Assembly (NCBI RefSeq): GCF_000934545.1
Contig: NZ_CP010554.1
Span: 1,798,001 to 1,862,000 of the forward strand
Source: Rugosibacter aromaticivorans
GTDB taxonomy: Bacteria; Pseudomonadota; Gammaproteobacteria; Burkholderiales; Rhodocyclaceae
Length of the DNA: 64,000 nt
Reading direction: 5' to 3'
Shown here in pieces: positions 35,170 through 43,434 of the stretch. The notes below the pieces were generated by a model. It had not been told where the DNA came from and searched no databases. It saw only the letters and a list, made by a program, of their open reading frames with translations. A program made the translations under genes and the position numbers. Position 1 is the first letter of the stretch. Each line of letters starts with the position of its first letter.

Positions 35170-36747
35170 TCATTTTGACTTCCATGACTTTATTAGCTCG
35201 TCAATATTTTTGACGTCAACGGAAAAATCCGCATGAATTCCGAGGTGATGGTTTTCTATTATGTTTCCGAGCACGTAAGAAACATTGATCTGCACCGGAG
35301 CCAGCATATTTAGCCAATATCTATAAATCATATTTTCATGCCTCGCCATGATAATCGTTATACGCGTACCTGGCTTGGAGAAAATAGCATTAGATAAGGC
35401 TGCCCCTGTAGGGGAAACAATTTCTTTGGCGGCTCTGAAAAGCTGCACCTGTTGCAAAAACGTAAGCTTTTCAGGTTCAACGACGACGTAACCCTTGGAA
35501 ACCAATAGCGCTTCCAACTCTGCCACATTCGTCACTTTTCTCGCGCCCGAGTTGCGGCGCAGATATATCTTTTCTGGCCAGCCCTGCTCTGCTAGTTCTT
35601 CTACAAAAGAAGAAACTTGCTTGCGGATTAACTCGAAGGCGGCTGGGCTGAATATGCCATGCGAATGGCCTGAGCGTTTGTTGTTTCGCCGCTCGAACGG
35701 AACGTAGCCTGCGACTGATGGGAGGTAAAGCGAATCGACCAGAAGCGCTCTGCCGATGGGTAGCGTAATAATTTCCCGTTCTGGCCCCGCCATCAGGCAC
35801 AACGATTCCATGATATTTTTATGGAGCCCTTCGTTGACTACGATTGGAATGTTCTTGAATTGCTCTTCAGCACAAAACACTGCGATGCGAGGCAGCACTT
35901 CTGTCAGCCAGTGGGCATAGTTGGATGCGCAAGCATCAACAAAAGCCGCAGCGGCCGGAATGCGTTCCGGCACTTCATCATGCAACAGCCAGCGAATGCG
36001 GTGTTTTCTGGCGTCAATCAGATTACGCCCATGGAGCTCTTCGCTAGTGTAGTCACGCTCGAAGTCGTACAAGTCGTGGCAGATGACTCCGTCTTTTGTC
36101 AACGTAAGATTGGTTCCGCCGTAAATCATTCCGTCGCTGATCGTAGCGACATAGATAGGCGGAAAGTTATAGCTGTCGTGTGACGACGACAAGTACGCTT
36201 GATCGTGAGCAGGAAAAACCTTGGGCGGTGGTGTTTCAACCAGCGCGGTATCCGTCACCTTAGTCGTCGGGATACCCTTTGTTTTTGCATACTCGCTTAG
36301 TTTGATCAGTGGACGCCAGCGCCTGGCATTTTTGTTACGAAAATGAGGTGCAATGTGATTTACATACAAAGGATAACCATTGCGCCAACTCCAGATGATC
36401 AGCTCTCGCACAAAGGGAATCTGCTTGAGATGTTCAAGGTAAAACTGGCCTACCGCTGTTGCTTTTAGCCGGGCAACAATATCCTGCGATTTGCCCTGCG
36501 GCTTTTCAACCTGACGGATAGTCAGACGGCTGAAATCGGTCACGCCCTCCTTAGGTGGCCAAACCGGCAAAAATGACGCTGGCTCCTGCGCCTTGCTGTG
36601 GCGTAACAGTTCAGATTGCTGGAGAATAGCCATGATCTGCTCCAACAATTGTTCGTGACGTGCTGCATCAGCGCGCAACGTGCGAATAATATCGAGCACG
36701 TTGGACGATGTAACTTCGGCGGAGGGTGGGGTAATGTTGTTATTCAT
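35170..36747 (-). CDS. family 61 glycosyltransferase (DUF563)
   Basis: 525 residues from ATG 36747, which overlaps the wzt stop by eight bases. An N-terminal 100-150 residue region with a coiled-coil-like start (DIIRTLRADAARHEQLLEQI), then the GT61 domain: ACASNYAHWLTEVLPRI, KIYLRRNSGARKVTNVAELE and IVSPTGAALSNAIFSKPGTR. Likely a cytoplasmic transferase of the surface glycan. Its stop overlaps the start of the IS-split acyltransferase gene (ATGA), so the IS also separates it from fdtA/fdtB. Confidence 0.8.
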   Translation of the reverse strand: MNNNITPPSAEVTSSNVLDIIRTLRADAARHEQLLEQIMAILQQSELLRHSKAQEPASFLPVWPPKEGVTDFSRLTIRQVEKPQGKSQDIVARLKATAVGQFYLEHLKQIPFVRELIIWSWRNGYPLYVNHIAPHFRNKNARRWRPLIKLSEYAKTKGIPTTKVTDTALVETPPPKVFPAHDQAYLSSSHDSYNFPPIYVATISDGMIYGGTNLTLTKDGVICHDLYDFERDYTSEELHGRNLIDARKHRIRWLLHDEVPERIPAAAAFVDACASNYAHWLTEVLPRIAVFCAEEQFKNIPIVVNEGLHKNIMESLCLMAGPEREIITLPIGRALLVDSLYLPSVAGYVPFERRNNKRSGHSHGIFSPAAFELIRKQVSSFVEELAEQGWPEKIYLRRNSGARKVTNVAELEALLVSKGYVVVEPEKLTFLQQVQLFRAAKEIVSPTGAALSNAIFSKPGTRITIIMARHENMIYRYWLNMLAPVQINVSYVLGNIIENHHLGIHADFSVDVKNIDELIKSWKSK

Positions 36748-37483
36748 TTTTTCTGCCCGCCAGATAACGCTCGACGATTTCGTCCGGGGATCCATCGGCC
36801 ACCAGCTTGCCGTGATCCAGCCAGATGACACGGTTGCAGAGCGACTTGATTAACAGCGGGTCGTGTGAAACCATGATCATGATGTTGGCCTTATTAATCA
36901 AGGCCTGCATTCTGGCCTTGGCCTTGCTCATGAAGGTGGCATCGCCTCCGGCGAAGATCTCATCTAGCACCAGGATGTCGGGATGCATGGCTGTCGCAAG
37001 AGAGAATGCCAGCCGCATGTACATGCCTGTGGAGTAATACTTGACGGGAGTATCGATGAATTCTTCTAATTCGGCGAAGGCAATGACTTCTGGTTCGATT
37101 TCTTTCAGTTGCTGCTTGCTATAGCCAAGAATGGAGCCGTTCAGGTAAATATTTTCACGTCCAGTGAACTCCGGGTGAAAGCCGGCACCAATTTCCAGCA
37201 ACGGCGCGATGCGCCCATTAACTGAAATTTTTCCATCGGATGATTCATAAACTCGGCACAAAGCCTTGAGTAAGGTGCTTTTACCTGCGCCGTTGTGGCC
37301 AATAATGCCAAGCCGATCACCCGCTTTAATTTCAAAAGAAACATCCTTAACCGCCCAAAAGTCAGAATAGGCAGTTTGCCCATTTCGCTTGAAAAAATTA
37401 GCAAAATAGTCTTTTAATGATGGCGACCGGTCATGGTAGATACGGAACTTGATTGACAGGTTTTCAACGCGGATGCTTGACAT
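36740..37483 (-). CDS. wzt: polysaccharide ABC transporter, ATP-binding subunit (Wzt-like)
   Basis: 247 residues. Walker A GHNGAGKST (62-70), signature YSTGMYMRLAFSLA, Walker B DILVLDEIFAGGD, H-loop IMVSHDP. N-terminal YHDRSPSLKDYF is typical of O-antigen/teichoic-type exporters. No C-terminal carbohydrate-binding extension, so export should not depend on a capped chain end. It is six bases from the permease gene. Confidence 0.9.
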   Translation of the reverse strand: MSSIRVENLSIKFRIYHDRSPSLKDYFANFFKRNGQTAYSDFWAVKDVSFEIKAGDRLGIIGHNGAGKSTLLKALCRVYESSDGKISVNGRIAPLLEIGAGFHPEFTGRENIYLNGSILGYSKQQLKEIEPEVIAFAELEEFIDTPVKYYSTGMYMRLAFSLATAMHPDILVLDEIFAGGDATFMSKAKARMQALINKANIMIMVSHDPLLIKSLCNRVIWLDHGKLVADGSPDEIVERYLAGRKNE

Positions 37484-37489
37484 GTCTGC

Positions 37490-38284
37490 TCACAGTCTGA
37501 AAACGATTTTTTTCTGTTGGCGGAGAAAAACAAATAAGCCAATTGCCATAGCAGAAAAGGAAATCACGGTCGCTTGCAAAATGATGCCAATGCCCGGCAA
37601 GACGGCTTGAGAAAGCGGCGCTCGAAAGAGCTCAATAAACGGTACGACCGGGTTCAAGCCAACCAGCCAGCCGACTTTACCCGCTAACGCATTATGCTTG
37701 TACAGGATGGGTGTTAAAAAGAACAGGCCTTGCATAGCGATGAGGATAACGTGCTGAAGATCACGGAAGAAGACTGTGGCGATGGACATGATCAAACCTA
37801 TCCCCAAAGCGAAAAAAAACAATAGCAGAAAGGCTACAGGTATGAATAATACCGCCCAGGACAGCGAGCCACCGATGGTGAGAATGATGACAAATAGCGC
37901 CAGAAATGAAAGCCCACTGTCTATCAACAGCGCAAAAGCAATGCTGAGTGGGAAAATCGCCTTGGGCAGGTAGATTTTCTTGATCAGCCCTTCGTTATTA
38001 ATGAAGGATGTGCCGGATTGGGTGACCACCGAACTAAAAAAATTCCAGGGGATCATCCCGGCGAAAAGAAAAACTGCAAAGGTTTTCAAGTCCGCCTTGA
38101 ATAACGTGGCAAACACCAAGGCCATGACAGACATCATCAACAATGGGTTGATAAGTGTCCATAAGTAGCCTAGAGCAGTACGCCGGTAACGCAATATCAA
38201 TTGCTGGGAAACCAGTTGCGACAGCACATTGCGGCTGCCATATAACTCAAATAGAAATGTGCTGACTTTGGTATTCGTATTCAT
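37490..38284 (-). CDS. wzm: polysaccharide ABC transporter, permease (Wzm-like)
   Basis: 264 residues with six hydrophobic segments, ABC-2 family. LVSQQLILRYRRTALGYLWTLINPLLMM near the N-terminus and GLNPVVPFIELFRAPL near the end are characteristic. The likely start is ATG 38284 (MNTNTKVSTF); an ATG-containing extension to 38308 is possible. Pairs with Wzt to move undecaprenyl-linked glycan across the inner membrane. Confidence 0.88.
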   Translation of the reverse strand: MNTNTKVSTFLFELYGSRNVLSQLVSQQLILRYRRTALGYLWTLINPLLMMSVMALVFATLFKADLKTFAVFLFAGMIPWNFFSSVVTQSGTSFINNEGLIKKIYLPKAIFPLSIAFALLIDSGLSFLALFVIILTIGGSLSWAVLFIPVAFLLLFFFALGIGLIMSIATVFFRDLQHVILIAMQGLFFLTPILYKHNALAGKVGWLVGLNPVVPFIELFRAPLSQAVLPGIGIILQATVISFSAMAIGLFVFLRQQKKIVFRL

Positions 38285-38393
38285 TACAGCACATTTAATT
38301 GACAGCAATTAACGCTCAAAAAAGAAACCATGCTCATTATCAAACACTTTGGGTCAATGACGAAAACTTCGCAAATATTAGTGGGAATGCACT

Positions 38394-39062
38394 TCATTGG
38401 CTTATTAGCGTTGAATTAATAGTTAGTAGTGGATGTACAGGAGTGAGAATATCGCGCTGTATGAGCTCACCAATCACCTGCTGCACGCAAGCATCCAATT
38501 TTTCTGTACCACTATTTACGATGATCTCGGGGGTTTCTGGTGCTTCGTAAGGTGCGGAGACGCCAGTAAACTCGGCAATCTCACCAGCACGGGCTTTTTT
38601 GTAGAGCCCTTTTATATCACGTGTTTCGCAAATCTCGATGGGAGTATTGCAATAGATTTCGATGAAGTCGCCCGTTTTAACCATGCCGCGCACGCGCTCG
38701 CGGTCGGCACGGCAGGGCGAGATAAAGGCGGTGAGCACAATTACCCCTGTTTCCATAAAGAGCTTGGCCATTTCGCCGATGCGTCGAATGTTTTCTTGCC
38801 GGTCTTGCGCTGAAAAACCCAAGTCACCACACAAGCCGTGGCGCACGTTGTCTCCATCCAGCACAAAAGTTCTGCAACCGCACTGGTGCAGCGATTCTTC
38901 TACCGCATGGGCTAGCGTTGATTTGCCCGACCCGGATAACCCCGTAAACCAGATGATCGCCCCGCGGTGCCCGTTTTGCGCCTCACGCCGCGCACGGGTG
39001 ACGGTGGCGTGGTGCCAAACGATGTTGGTGGCGACGGGTTGGGGCTTTAGATCAGGGGGCAT
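38394..39062 (-). CDS. cysC: adenylylsulfate (APS) kinase
   Basis: 222 residues. P-loop GLSGSGKST (41-49), [18 protein letters not shown] (APS-binding), [14 protein letters not shown], and the C-terminal [14 protein letters not shown] and [12 protein letters not shown]. Phosphorylates APS to PAPS. In this place, inside a glycan cluster with a sulfotransferase gene at 21.4 kb, its job is most likely PAPS for sugar sulfation. ATP sulfurylase (cysD/cysN) is not in the window. A shortened close copy lies at 41739-42248. Confidence 0.9.
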   Translation of the reverse strand: MPPDLKPQPVATNIVWHHATVTRARREAQNGHRGAIIWFTGLSGSGKSTLAHAVEESLHQCGCRTFVLDGDNVRHGLCGDLGFSAQDRQENIRRIGEMAKLFMETGVIVLTAFISPCRADRERVRGMVKTGDFIEIYCNTPIEICETRDIKGLYKKARAGEIAEFTGVSAPYEAPETPEIIVNSGTEKLDACVQQVIGELIQRDILTPVHPLLTINSTLISQ

Positions 39063-39179
39063 AGTGGAGAGATGGCTCGCAGGGGTATTCGAACTGCTTT
39101 AGTCGATCTCGCGGGGCGTCGTAAATTTGGTGGCACTTGCTGAGGTTTTAAGGCTGATGGCGAATTGTAATATCGCTGC

Positions 39180-39647
39180 TCATGCTGGTTTAACGCCATA
39201 GGTATCGGCACAGAAAGTGAGTAAGCGTTGGTAATGGTCAAATAATTCAGGCGTCGCTCGAAGCATTTCCAAAAAGAATTTTGCGAGCCGCTCGGCGTCT
39301 TCTTCGTATTCGTGATTAATGGCGTTTCTGATTTCGCGGATGAGTTTCCAGCGTTCGGCTGTTTCGATTATCCCCAGTTTTTCCATGAAAGCGAGAACAG
39401 CACCGAAGCGTTCCGCTTCAATTTCTTCTTCAATGGCAATCGCTCGCATTGTTTTACCCAAGTGCTCTTGAAATTCGCTGAAGCGAACACGGAAGGCTGC
39501 AAGGATTTCGTGTTGCTCGGGACTTAAATCCTGCCAGTTTGTGCTTGGCAAAATCTGGCGAGCTCGTTGTGCCGAGTATTCCAGGTATTTGTGCATTTGT
39601 TGCAAATGCGTCAGTTGTTTTGCCAGCAGGCGCAAATGCTCTGTCAT
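39180..39647 (-). CDS. HEPN-domain toxin-like protein
   Basis: 155 residues, all helical. HEPN signature R-x4-H in IREIRNAINHEYEEDAE (Arg-Asn-Ala-Ile-Asn-His). HEPN proteins paired with MNT nucleotidyltransferases act as RNases silenced by AMPylation. The MNT gene overlaps upstream by four bases. The same order is seen at 42245-43074 with diverged sequence. Confidence 0.75.
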   Translation of the reverse strand: MTEHLRLLAKQLTHLQQMHKYLEYSAQRARQILPSTNWQDLSPEQHEILAAFRVRFSEFQEHLGKTMRAIAIEEEIEAERFGAVLAFMEKLGIIETAERWKLIREIRNAINHEYEEDAERLAKFFLEMLRATPELFDHYQRLLTFCADTYGVKPA

Positions 39648-39931
39648 AACCTAACCCCCTGCGTTTTTGCCAGGTTGTAAATGGGTTTGTCTTTGCCAGG
39701 TTCTTTTACGACCAGATCGACGGATAAATCCAGACTGTCTTCAAGCGCGATTTTGCAACGCAATTCAGTCATTAACGTCGCTGGGTGTGTGGCTTCGATA
39801 TACAGGTCGACATCGCCACCGCGCTTTGCATCATCCACGCGTGATCCAAAAAGCCAAACCAAGGCATTTTCACCAAAACTTTGGCTAGTCGCTTTGCGGA
39901 TTGTGTCTATTTGGGCTTTGGTTAGTCGCAT
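39644..39931 (-). CDS. MNT nucleotidyltransferase antitoxin
   Basis: 95 residues. Minimal nucleotidyltransferase fold with WLFGSRVDDAKRGGDVDLYIE (GSR...DxD), about 28-48, and a third acidic residue in LSVDLVV. Likely AMPylates and silences the HEPN partner. ATG-containing overlap with the HEPN gene. Its start lies inside the end of a truncated YhcG-like frame. Confidence 0.8.
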   Translation of the reverse strand: MRLTKAQIDTIRKATSQSFGENALVWLFGSRVDDAKRGGDVDLYIEATHPATLMTELRCKIALEDSLDLSVDLVVKEPGKDKPIYNLAKTQGVRL

Positions 39932-40281
39932 TGGTTTAATTTTAGCGGGCTTGGGTGATGAGTGGGGAGTTCATTGTCTAAATGCAAAATGTTGCGGTAG
40001 TGGGTCCAGCTCAATTCGGTACGCACTGCGTTCCAAATCGGAAAGCCCTGAAAAAATGCCCTCATGTGACGCTGATTTCTCTCGTCAAAACTTTTGCCAC
40101 ATTCGGCCGTTAGCGATTGCCAGCTTGGGGGGGGTAGGATAGTGCCATACGTGGCTCTATCTTTGCCTTGCTGCTCAAATTCCACAATATGCCGGCCAAT
40201 TTCCCAGCAGGTGCGGACTTGTATGGCATCCACGGCCCGCAGCGCTTGTTTGCGGGCGGATTCAGGCATTTTAGGAGGCAT
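39922..40281 (-). pseudogene. DUF1016 (YhcG-type nuclease) N-terminal fragment, copy 1
   Basis: 119-codon frame with DUF1016_N features: RTCWEIGRHIVEFEQQGKDR, AECGKSFDERNQRHMRAFFQ and VRTELSWTHYRNIL. Full proteins are over 330 residues with a C-terminal PD-(D/E)XK nuclease domain; here everything past ELSWTHY is lost. Comparable fragment at 43085-43425. Confidence 0.65.
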
Positions 40282-40283
40282 GG

Positions 40284-40907
40284 TTATTTGTCAATCTTTT
40301 GTACTTGCCAGTGGCCGCCTTTGTTCGGACCAACTCTAATCAGCCACCCTTCGCGTTTAAGCTTAGCGATTTGCTTTTCAATAGCGCGTGGCGTCACCCC
40401 AAACAGTTGAGCCAGTTCTTTTGCCGTCACATGCGGCTTGCGGGCTATCAGGTCAAGAATTTCTACCGAACTTTCTACCGAACTTTCTACCGAACTTTCT
40501 ATCGAACTTTCTACCGAACTTTCTATCGCAACTGCTGCCAATCCGCCTTTTTGTTGCGGCTCGCCATGGCTGCCAATCTGCTTGAAAGTTAGGTCTACGC
40601 CAGCACCTATTTCCCTGATTTCCAGGCTTACCTCTGGGTAGTCTCGCAGCGCTTTACGTATACGAATGAAGCCGCTGCCATATTTTTCGATATTGTTGGT
40701 CAGGTAAAAGGCTTCGGCTATCAATTTGTTGCGCAGGCTTGATTTGTAGTTATCGGTTTGAATGTCGGCTACGCTGATGCCGCCGTAAAAGATGCCGGGG
40801 CTAAAGACGGTAATGCTATCGTCAAAAATCTTGATCTGGATATCGTTGGGGTTGGTGTAACTGCGATGAACCACGGCATTGAGCAGTGCTTCGCGCAGGG
40901 CAGGCAA
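40284..40907 (-). pseudogene. ATP-binding RecG/AlbA_2-type regulator, C-terminal part
   Basis: 207 codons: LREALLNAVVHRSYTNPNDIQI and NIEKYGSGFIRIRKAL are the HATPase_c_4 half of Schlafen-AlbA_2-type proteins; a winged-helix end follows (HVTAKELAQLFGVTPRAIEKQIAKLKREGW). The N-terminal AlbA_2 DNA-binding half is missing and the frame abuts a MazF-type fragment. A Ser/Glu/Val repeat linker (six units of 12 bases) lies in the middle. It could still be translated from TTG 40907. Confidence 0.65.
40461..40532. repeat. 12-base tandem repeat (six units) in the AlbA_2-type gene
   Basis: Six head-to-tail copies of TTCTACCGAACT with C/T variants at one position, last unit degenerate. On the coding strand it spells E-S-S-V or E-S-S-I, a flexible linker. 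The unit is a multiple of three, so copy number changes keep the frame. Confidence 0.85.
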
Positions 40908-40916
40908 TGGCTAACC

Positions 40917-41045
40917 CACATCAACATGCTCAGTTAAGACTGCCTGCACAGATTTAACATCTGGGGGTGATAAATGTCCGATAGCCTTCAAAACCAGGTT
41001 TTTAGTTGGGGGGCTGAGCCGAAACCAATCTCCAATGTTGTTTGA
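40917..41045 (-). pseudogene. MazF/PemK-type toxin C-terminal fragment
   Basis: Minus-strand frame encodes PPTKNLVLKAIGHLSPPDVK followed by SVQAVLTEHVDVG and a stop, closely like the end of the MazF-type protein at 44894 (DNHLILKTVGHLLPQDVQ, SVQAVLTEYLDV). No start or N-terminal domain. Confidence 0.6.
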
Positions 41046-41066
41046 TCATGAGGCGGCGCATAATGC

Positions 41067-41483
41067 TTACCTTCCTGAAATCAATTGCGCGCTGATCCGT
41101 TCGAAAAGCGCGGCATAACCGGGAAGACGCGCAAGGATGTTGTTAAACGTTTCTGTATCGTAAATATGGCTGAGGCGATTTCTGTCGTCCACTGCCGCAA
41201 GTAGCAGCAAGTAATCGTCCTCCGACGCATATCCCGCCAGGTAGTATGCTTTGATAATCTTTTTTGGGGATGCTTCATCCATCCCTTCTTTTTCTTTGAG
41301 GAAGAATTTGATCGCCTTCCAGCACAATTCAGTGGTGTATTCAAACTTTTGCGCGCGACCATTTTGCATGCCATCCACGAGTCGCTCGTCCCCAAGTTTT
41401 TGTTTGAGCTCTGCCAACCCCAGTCGTGCGAGAAATGTAAAAGTATTCGTTGCCTCTTGAAATGTTTTGATTCTTATATCCAT
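41067..41483 (-). CDS. HI0074-family HEPN protein (nucleotidyltransferase substrate-binding type)
   Basis: 138 residues, helical: FEYTTELCWKAIKFFLKEKEG and the HEPN motif DDRNRLSHIYDTETF (R-x4-H). Pairs with the MNT gene upstream (ten-base overlap), like the HI0073/HI0074 complex, a HEPN/MNT toxin-antitoxin. Confidence 0.85.
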   Translation of the reverse strand: MDIRIKTFQEATNTFTFLARLGLAELKQKLGDERLVDGMQNGRAQKFEYTTELCWKAIKFFLKEKEGMDEASPKKIIKAYYLAGYASEDDYLLLLAAVDDRNRLSHIYDTETFNNILARLPGYAALFERISAQLISGR

Positions 41484-41770
41484 GGCATTGCCTCCTGTTT
41501 CACACGTTCGGTAAAATGACCCATCATCTGTTGTGTGGTAATAATATCCACTTTGAAAGGAACAAAAGATTCGTCAAGCTGATCGGTCATTTCGGCAATC
41601 ACTTTAGGGGGAATATCGCCATCAATCCATAAGTCGTAGTCTGAGTTCCATCGGTTATCACGGCGTGAACGCGACCCATAAAGATATACCCGGGACTGCG
41701 ACGGTAAACGCTCTTTGAGCAGCTTGCGGATATATGCTTCAGATTGATTGATGAGTTCTTGTCGGTTCAT
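41474..41770 (-). CDS. MNT nucleotidyltransferase (HI0073-like)
   Basis: 98 residues from ATG 41770. [24 protein letters not shown] carries the GSR and DxD metal-site motifs, and [10 protein letters not shown] a third acidic residue. Antitoxin partner of the HI0074-type gene. A start at 41791 is also possible; that end overlaps the last codons of the truncated cysC frame. Confidence 0.82.
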   Translation of the reverse strand: MNRQELINQSEAYIRKLLKERLPSQSRVYLYGSRSRRDNRWNSDYDLWIDGDIPPKVIAEMTDQLDESFVPFKVDIITTQQMMGHFTERVKQEAMPWI

Positions 41771-42248
41771 GGTAATCACACGGTGGTTCATATTTTTCGT
41801 TTTTTATTGGCAGATGCACGGTTTGTTGTTTCTCCGATGACCTGCTGCGCACGCGTTCACGGTAGGCGCGGTAAGGTGAGAAGAAGGCGGTGAACACGAT
41901 CACCCCCGCCTCCATGAAAAGTTTAGCCACTTCGCCGATGCGCCGTATGTTTTCCCGGCGGTCTTTAGCTGAAAAACCCAGGTCGCCACAGAGTCCGTGG
42001 CGCACATTGTCGCCATCCAGGACAGAAGTTGTACAGCCGCGCTGACGTAGAGATTCTTCAACAGCATGCGCCAGCGTAGATTTGCCAGATCCGGACAATC
42101 CGGTAAGCCAGATGATTGCACCGCGGTGGCCGTTTTGCGCTTCACGCCGCATACGGGTAACGGTGGCGTGGTGCCAGACGACGTTGGTTGATGTCGGTGG
42201 GAGTAAAGAGAGCGAAGCGAGGAACCGGTGATGGGTCTTGTCGCTCAT
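41739..42248 (-). pseudogene. truncated second APS kinase copy
   Basis: 169-codon frame. Residues about 20-135 are nearly the same as the intact cysC at 38394 ([64 protein letters not shown]), but from there on the sequence is unrelated and the last third ([18 protein letters not shown]) is missing. It lacks the part that closes the active site and is probably inactive. Part of a duplicated cassette. Confidence 0.8.
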
Positions 42249-42778
42249 TTTGAGGCCTGTTCTGGCAGAGTCAGCTCCTCAGGCAAGCTTTCTTTTTTAT
42301 GTCCCATTCGTATCATTGCATCCTGGCGCACACGATTGAATGTTTCCATCAGCATCAAGCTGTATTCTTTTGCCAGCGCCAAATCCTCGGCAAATTTCGC
42401 AGGGTCGCTCATGTATTCATGCACCAGGCGGTTGCGCAGATTGCGCATTTCAAGCCAACGCTCGGTGCTGGCAAGCACGCCTAACCGCTCAGCGCGATTG
42501 AGTGTTTCGATTTGACTGCCGGGCACTTCAGCGAGCGCAAGCAGCCAGCGTGGAAATAATTTATCCGCCATCGTATCTTGCATTCTGCCAAATCGGGACA
42601 CGAAGGCTTCCAGCTGCTCGGCACAGCCAGGGTTTTGATCCAGTCTGGTTATCCACTTGACATCAATCGTTTGTCTGAACAGGCTGCCCCAACTATAGGA
42701 CAGATGCTTTGCTTCTTTCGCAACAATCTCTAATGTCTGCAGAAAACGTGCTGCTGGCAAACTCAAGGTCGGATTCAT
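42245..42778 (-). CDS. HEPN-domain toxin-like protein (second cassette)
   Basis: 177 residues. [21 protein letters not shown] and the HEPN motif [19 protein letters not shown] (R-x4-H). Same layout as the protein at 39180 (F..RF...Q, then R..RN...HEY), but overall similarity is low. Overlaps MNT by four bases and cysC' by four bases. Confidence 0.75.
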   Translation of the reverse strand: MNPTLSLPAARFLQTLEIVAKEAKHLSYSWGSLFRQTIDVKWITRLDQNPGCAEQLEAFVSRFGRMQDTMADKLFPRWLLALAEVPGSQIETLNRAERLGVLASTERWLEMRNLRNRLVHEYMSDPAKFAEDLALAKEYSLMLMETFNRVRQDAMIRMGHKKESLPEELTLPEQASK

Positions 42779-43074
42779 AATCTTATTCCAGTCAGGGATG
42801 CTTGCTCGTGTATCGATTGCCGGGGGGTTGAAGGGTCAAGCACCAGCACATCAATAGGCTGGTCGCCGATGCGTAATTGAAGCCTGGCGATCAGTTGCAT
42901 CGTTTTACGTTCAACCTCTGCCGTGATAGACGGCAGCTCAACGAGCAGATCAATATCGCCGCCCCGTGCGGCATCGTTCACCCTTGATCCGAAAAGTTTT
43001 ACCTCGGCATCGACACCAAAAATCTCTTGGACAGTATCCCGGATAATTTGCTGTGTTTTTTGAGAGAGTCGCAT
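42775..43074 (-). CDS. MNT nucleotidyltransferase antitoxin (second cassette)
   Basis: 99 residues: VKLFGSRVNDAARGGDIDLLVE (GSR...DxD) and QPIDVLVLDP. Paralogue-like to the MNT at 39644, sharing the MRL start and the GSRV-D-A-RGGD-DL block. Antitoxin partner of the HEPN gene. Confidence 0.82.
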   Translation of the reverse strand: MRLSQKTQQIIRDTVQEIFGVDAEVKLFGSRVNDAARGGDIDLLVELPSITAEVERKTMQLIARLQLRIGDQPIDVLVLDPSTPRQSIHEQASLTGIRL

Positions 43075-43084
43075 CGTTTAGTTA

Positions 43085-43425
43085 TTCGCCAAGCGAAGAT
43101 CGCACTGTGCAATGTCCGCAAGGGTGTCTTGTCCAGTTAAAGCAACAAACTGCTTGAGCCGGTCGCGCGGTGCATTGTCGCGGTGCATTGTAATGGGTCC
43201 AACTCAATTCGTGACGCAGCACGTCACGAATTGGAAACACCAGGTAAAAAAAGTCGCATACAGCGCAAGTTGGAGGCATCAAACCCCCGTCCGAACTCGG
43301 CAGTTAGCGGCCAACGGGGATAAATTGGGCACCATACGCAGCCCTATTCTGGCCTTGCTGCTCGAATTCCACAATATGTGCCGTCTGATTTCCCAGTAAG
43401 TGGGCACCTGTATGGAATCCACTGG
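43085..43425 (-). pseudogene. DUF1016 (YhcG-type) N-terminal fragment, copy 2
   Basis: Broken frame with the same landmarks as copy 1: VPTYWEIRRHIVEFEQQGQN, then after a frame change FYLVFPIRDVLRHELSWTHY. At least one frameshift (about 43300) and a lost C-terminal nuclease domain. A tandem CGCGGTGCATTGT duplication lies just past the break (about 43163-43190). Confidence 0.6.
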
Positions 43426-43434
43426 AGAGTGGGT

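Larger units (their letters stand above)
33084..35174 (-). pseudogene. left-handed beta-helix acyltransferase (FdtC/QdtC-like), split by an IS element
   Basis: The 5' part starts at ATG 35174 (MTLIHPSSFVSPGAKLGDSV...) and runs to the IS at 35107; the rest continues at 33763 (IINENVVLGDRVKIGSYCEL) to the stop at 33084. Without the 1325-base IS and one target repeat the frame is restored to about 250 residues. Hexapeptide repeats (GVTVGHHSLVAAQACVTKNV, PPHMVVAGVPARVIGKA) mark it as a LbH acetyltransferase acting on the FdtB product. The insertion lies in codon 26-27, so the gene is inactive unless a start near 33743 is used, which would drop the first third of the helix. Confidence 0.85.

Noticed and set aside
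40461..40532. Possible CRISPR or iteron array
   Set aside because: Direct 12-base repeats with no spacers, in frame in a coding region.
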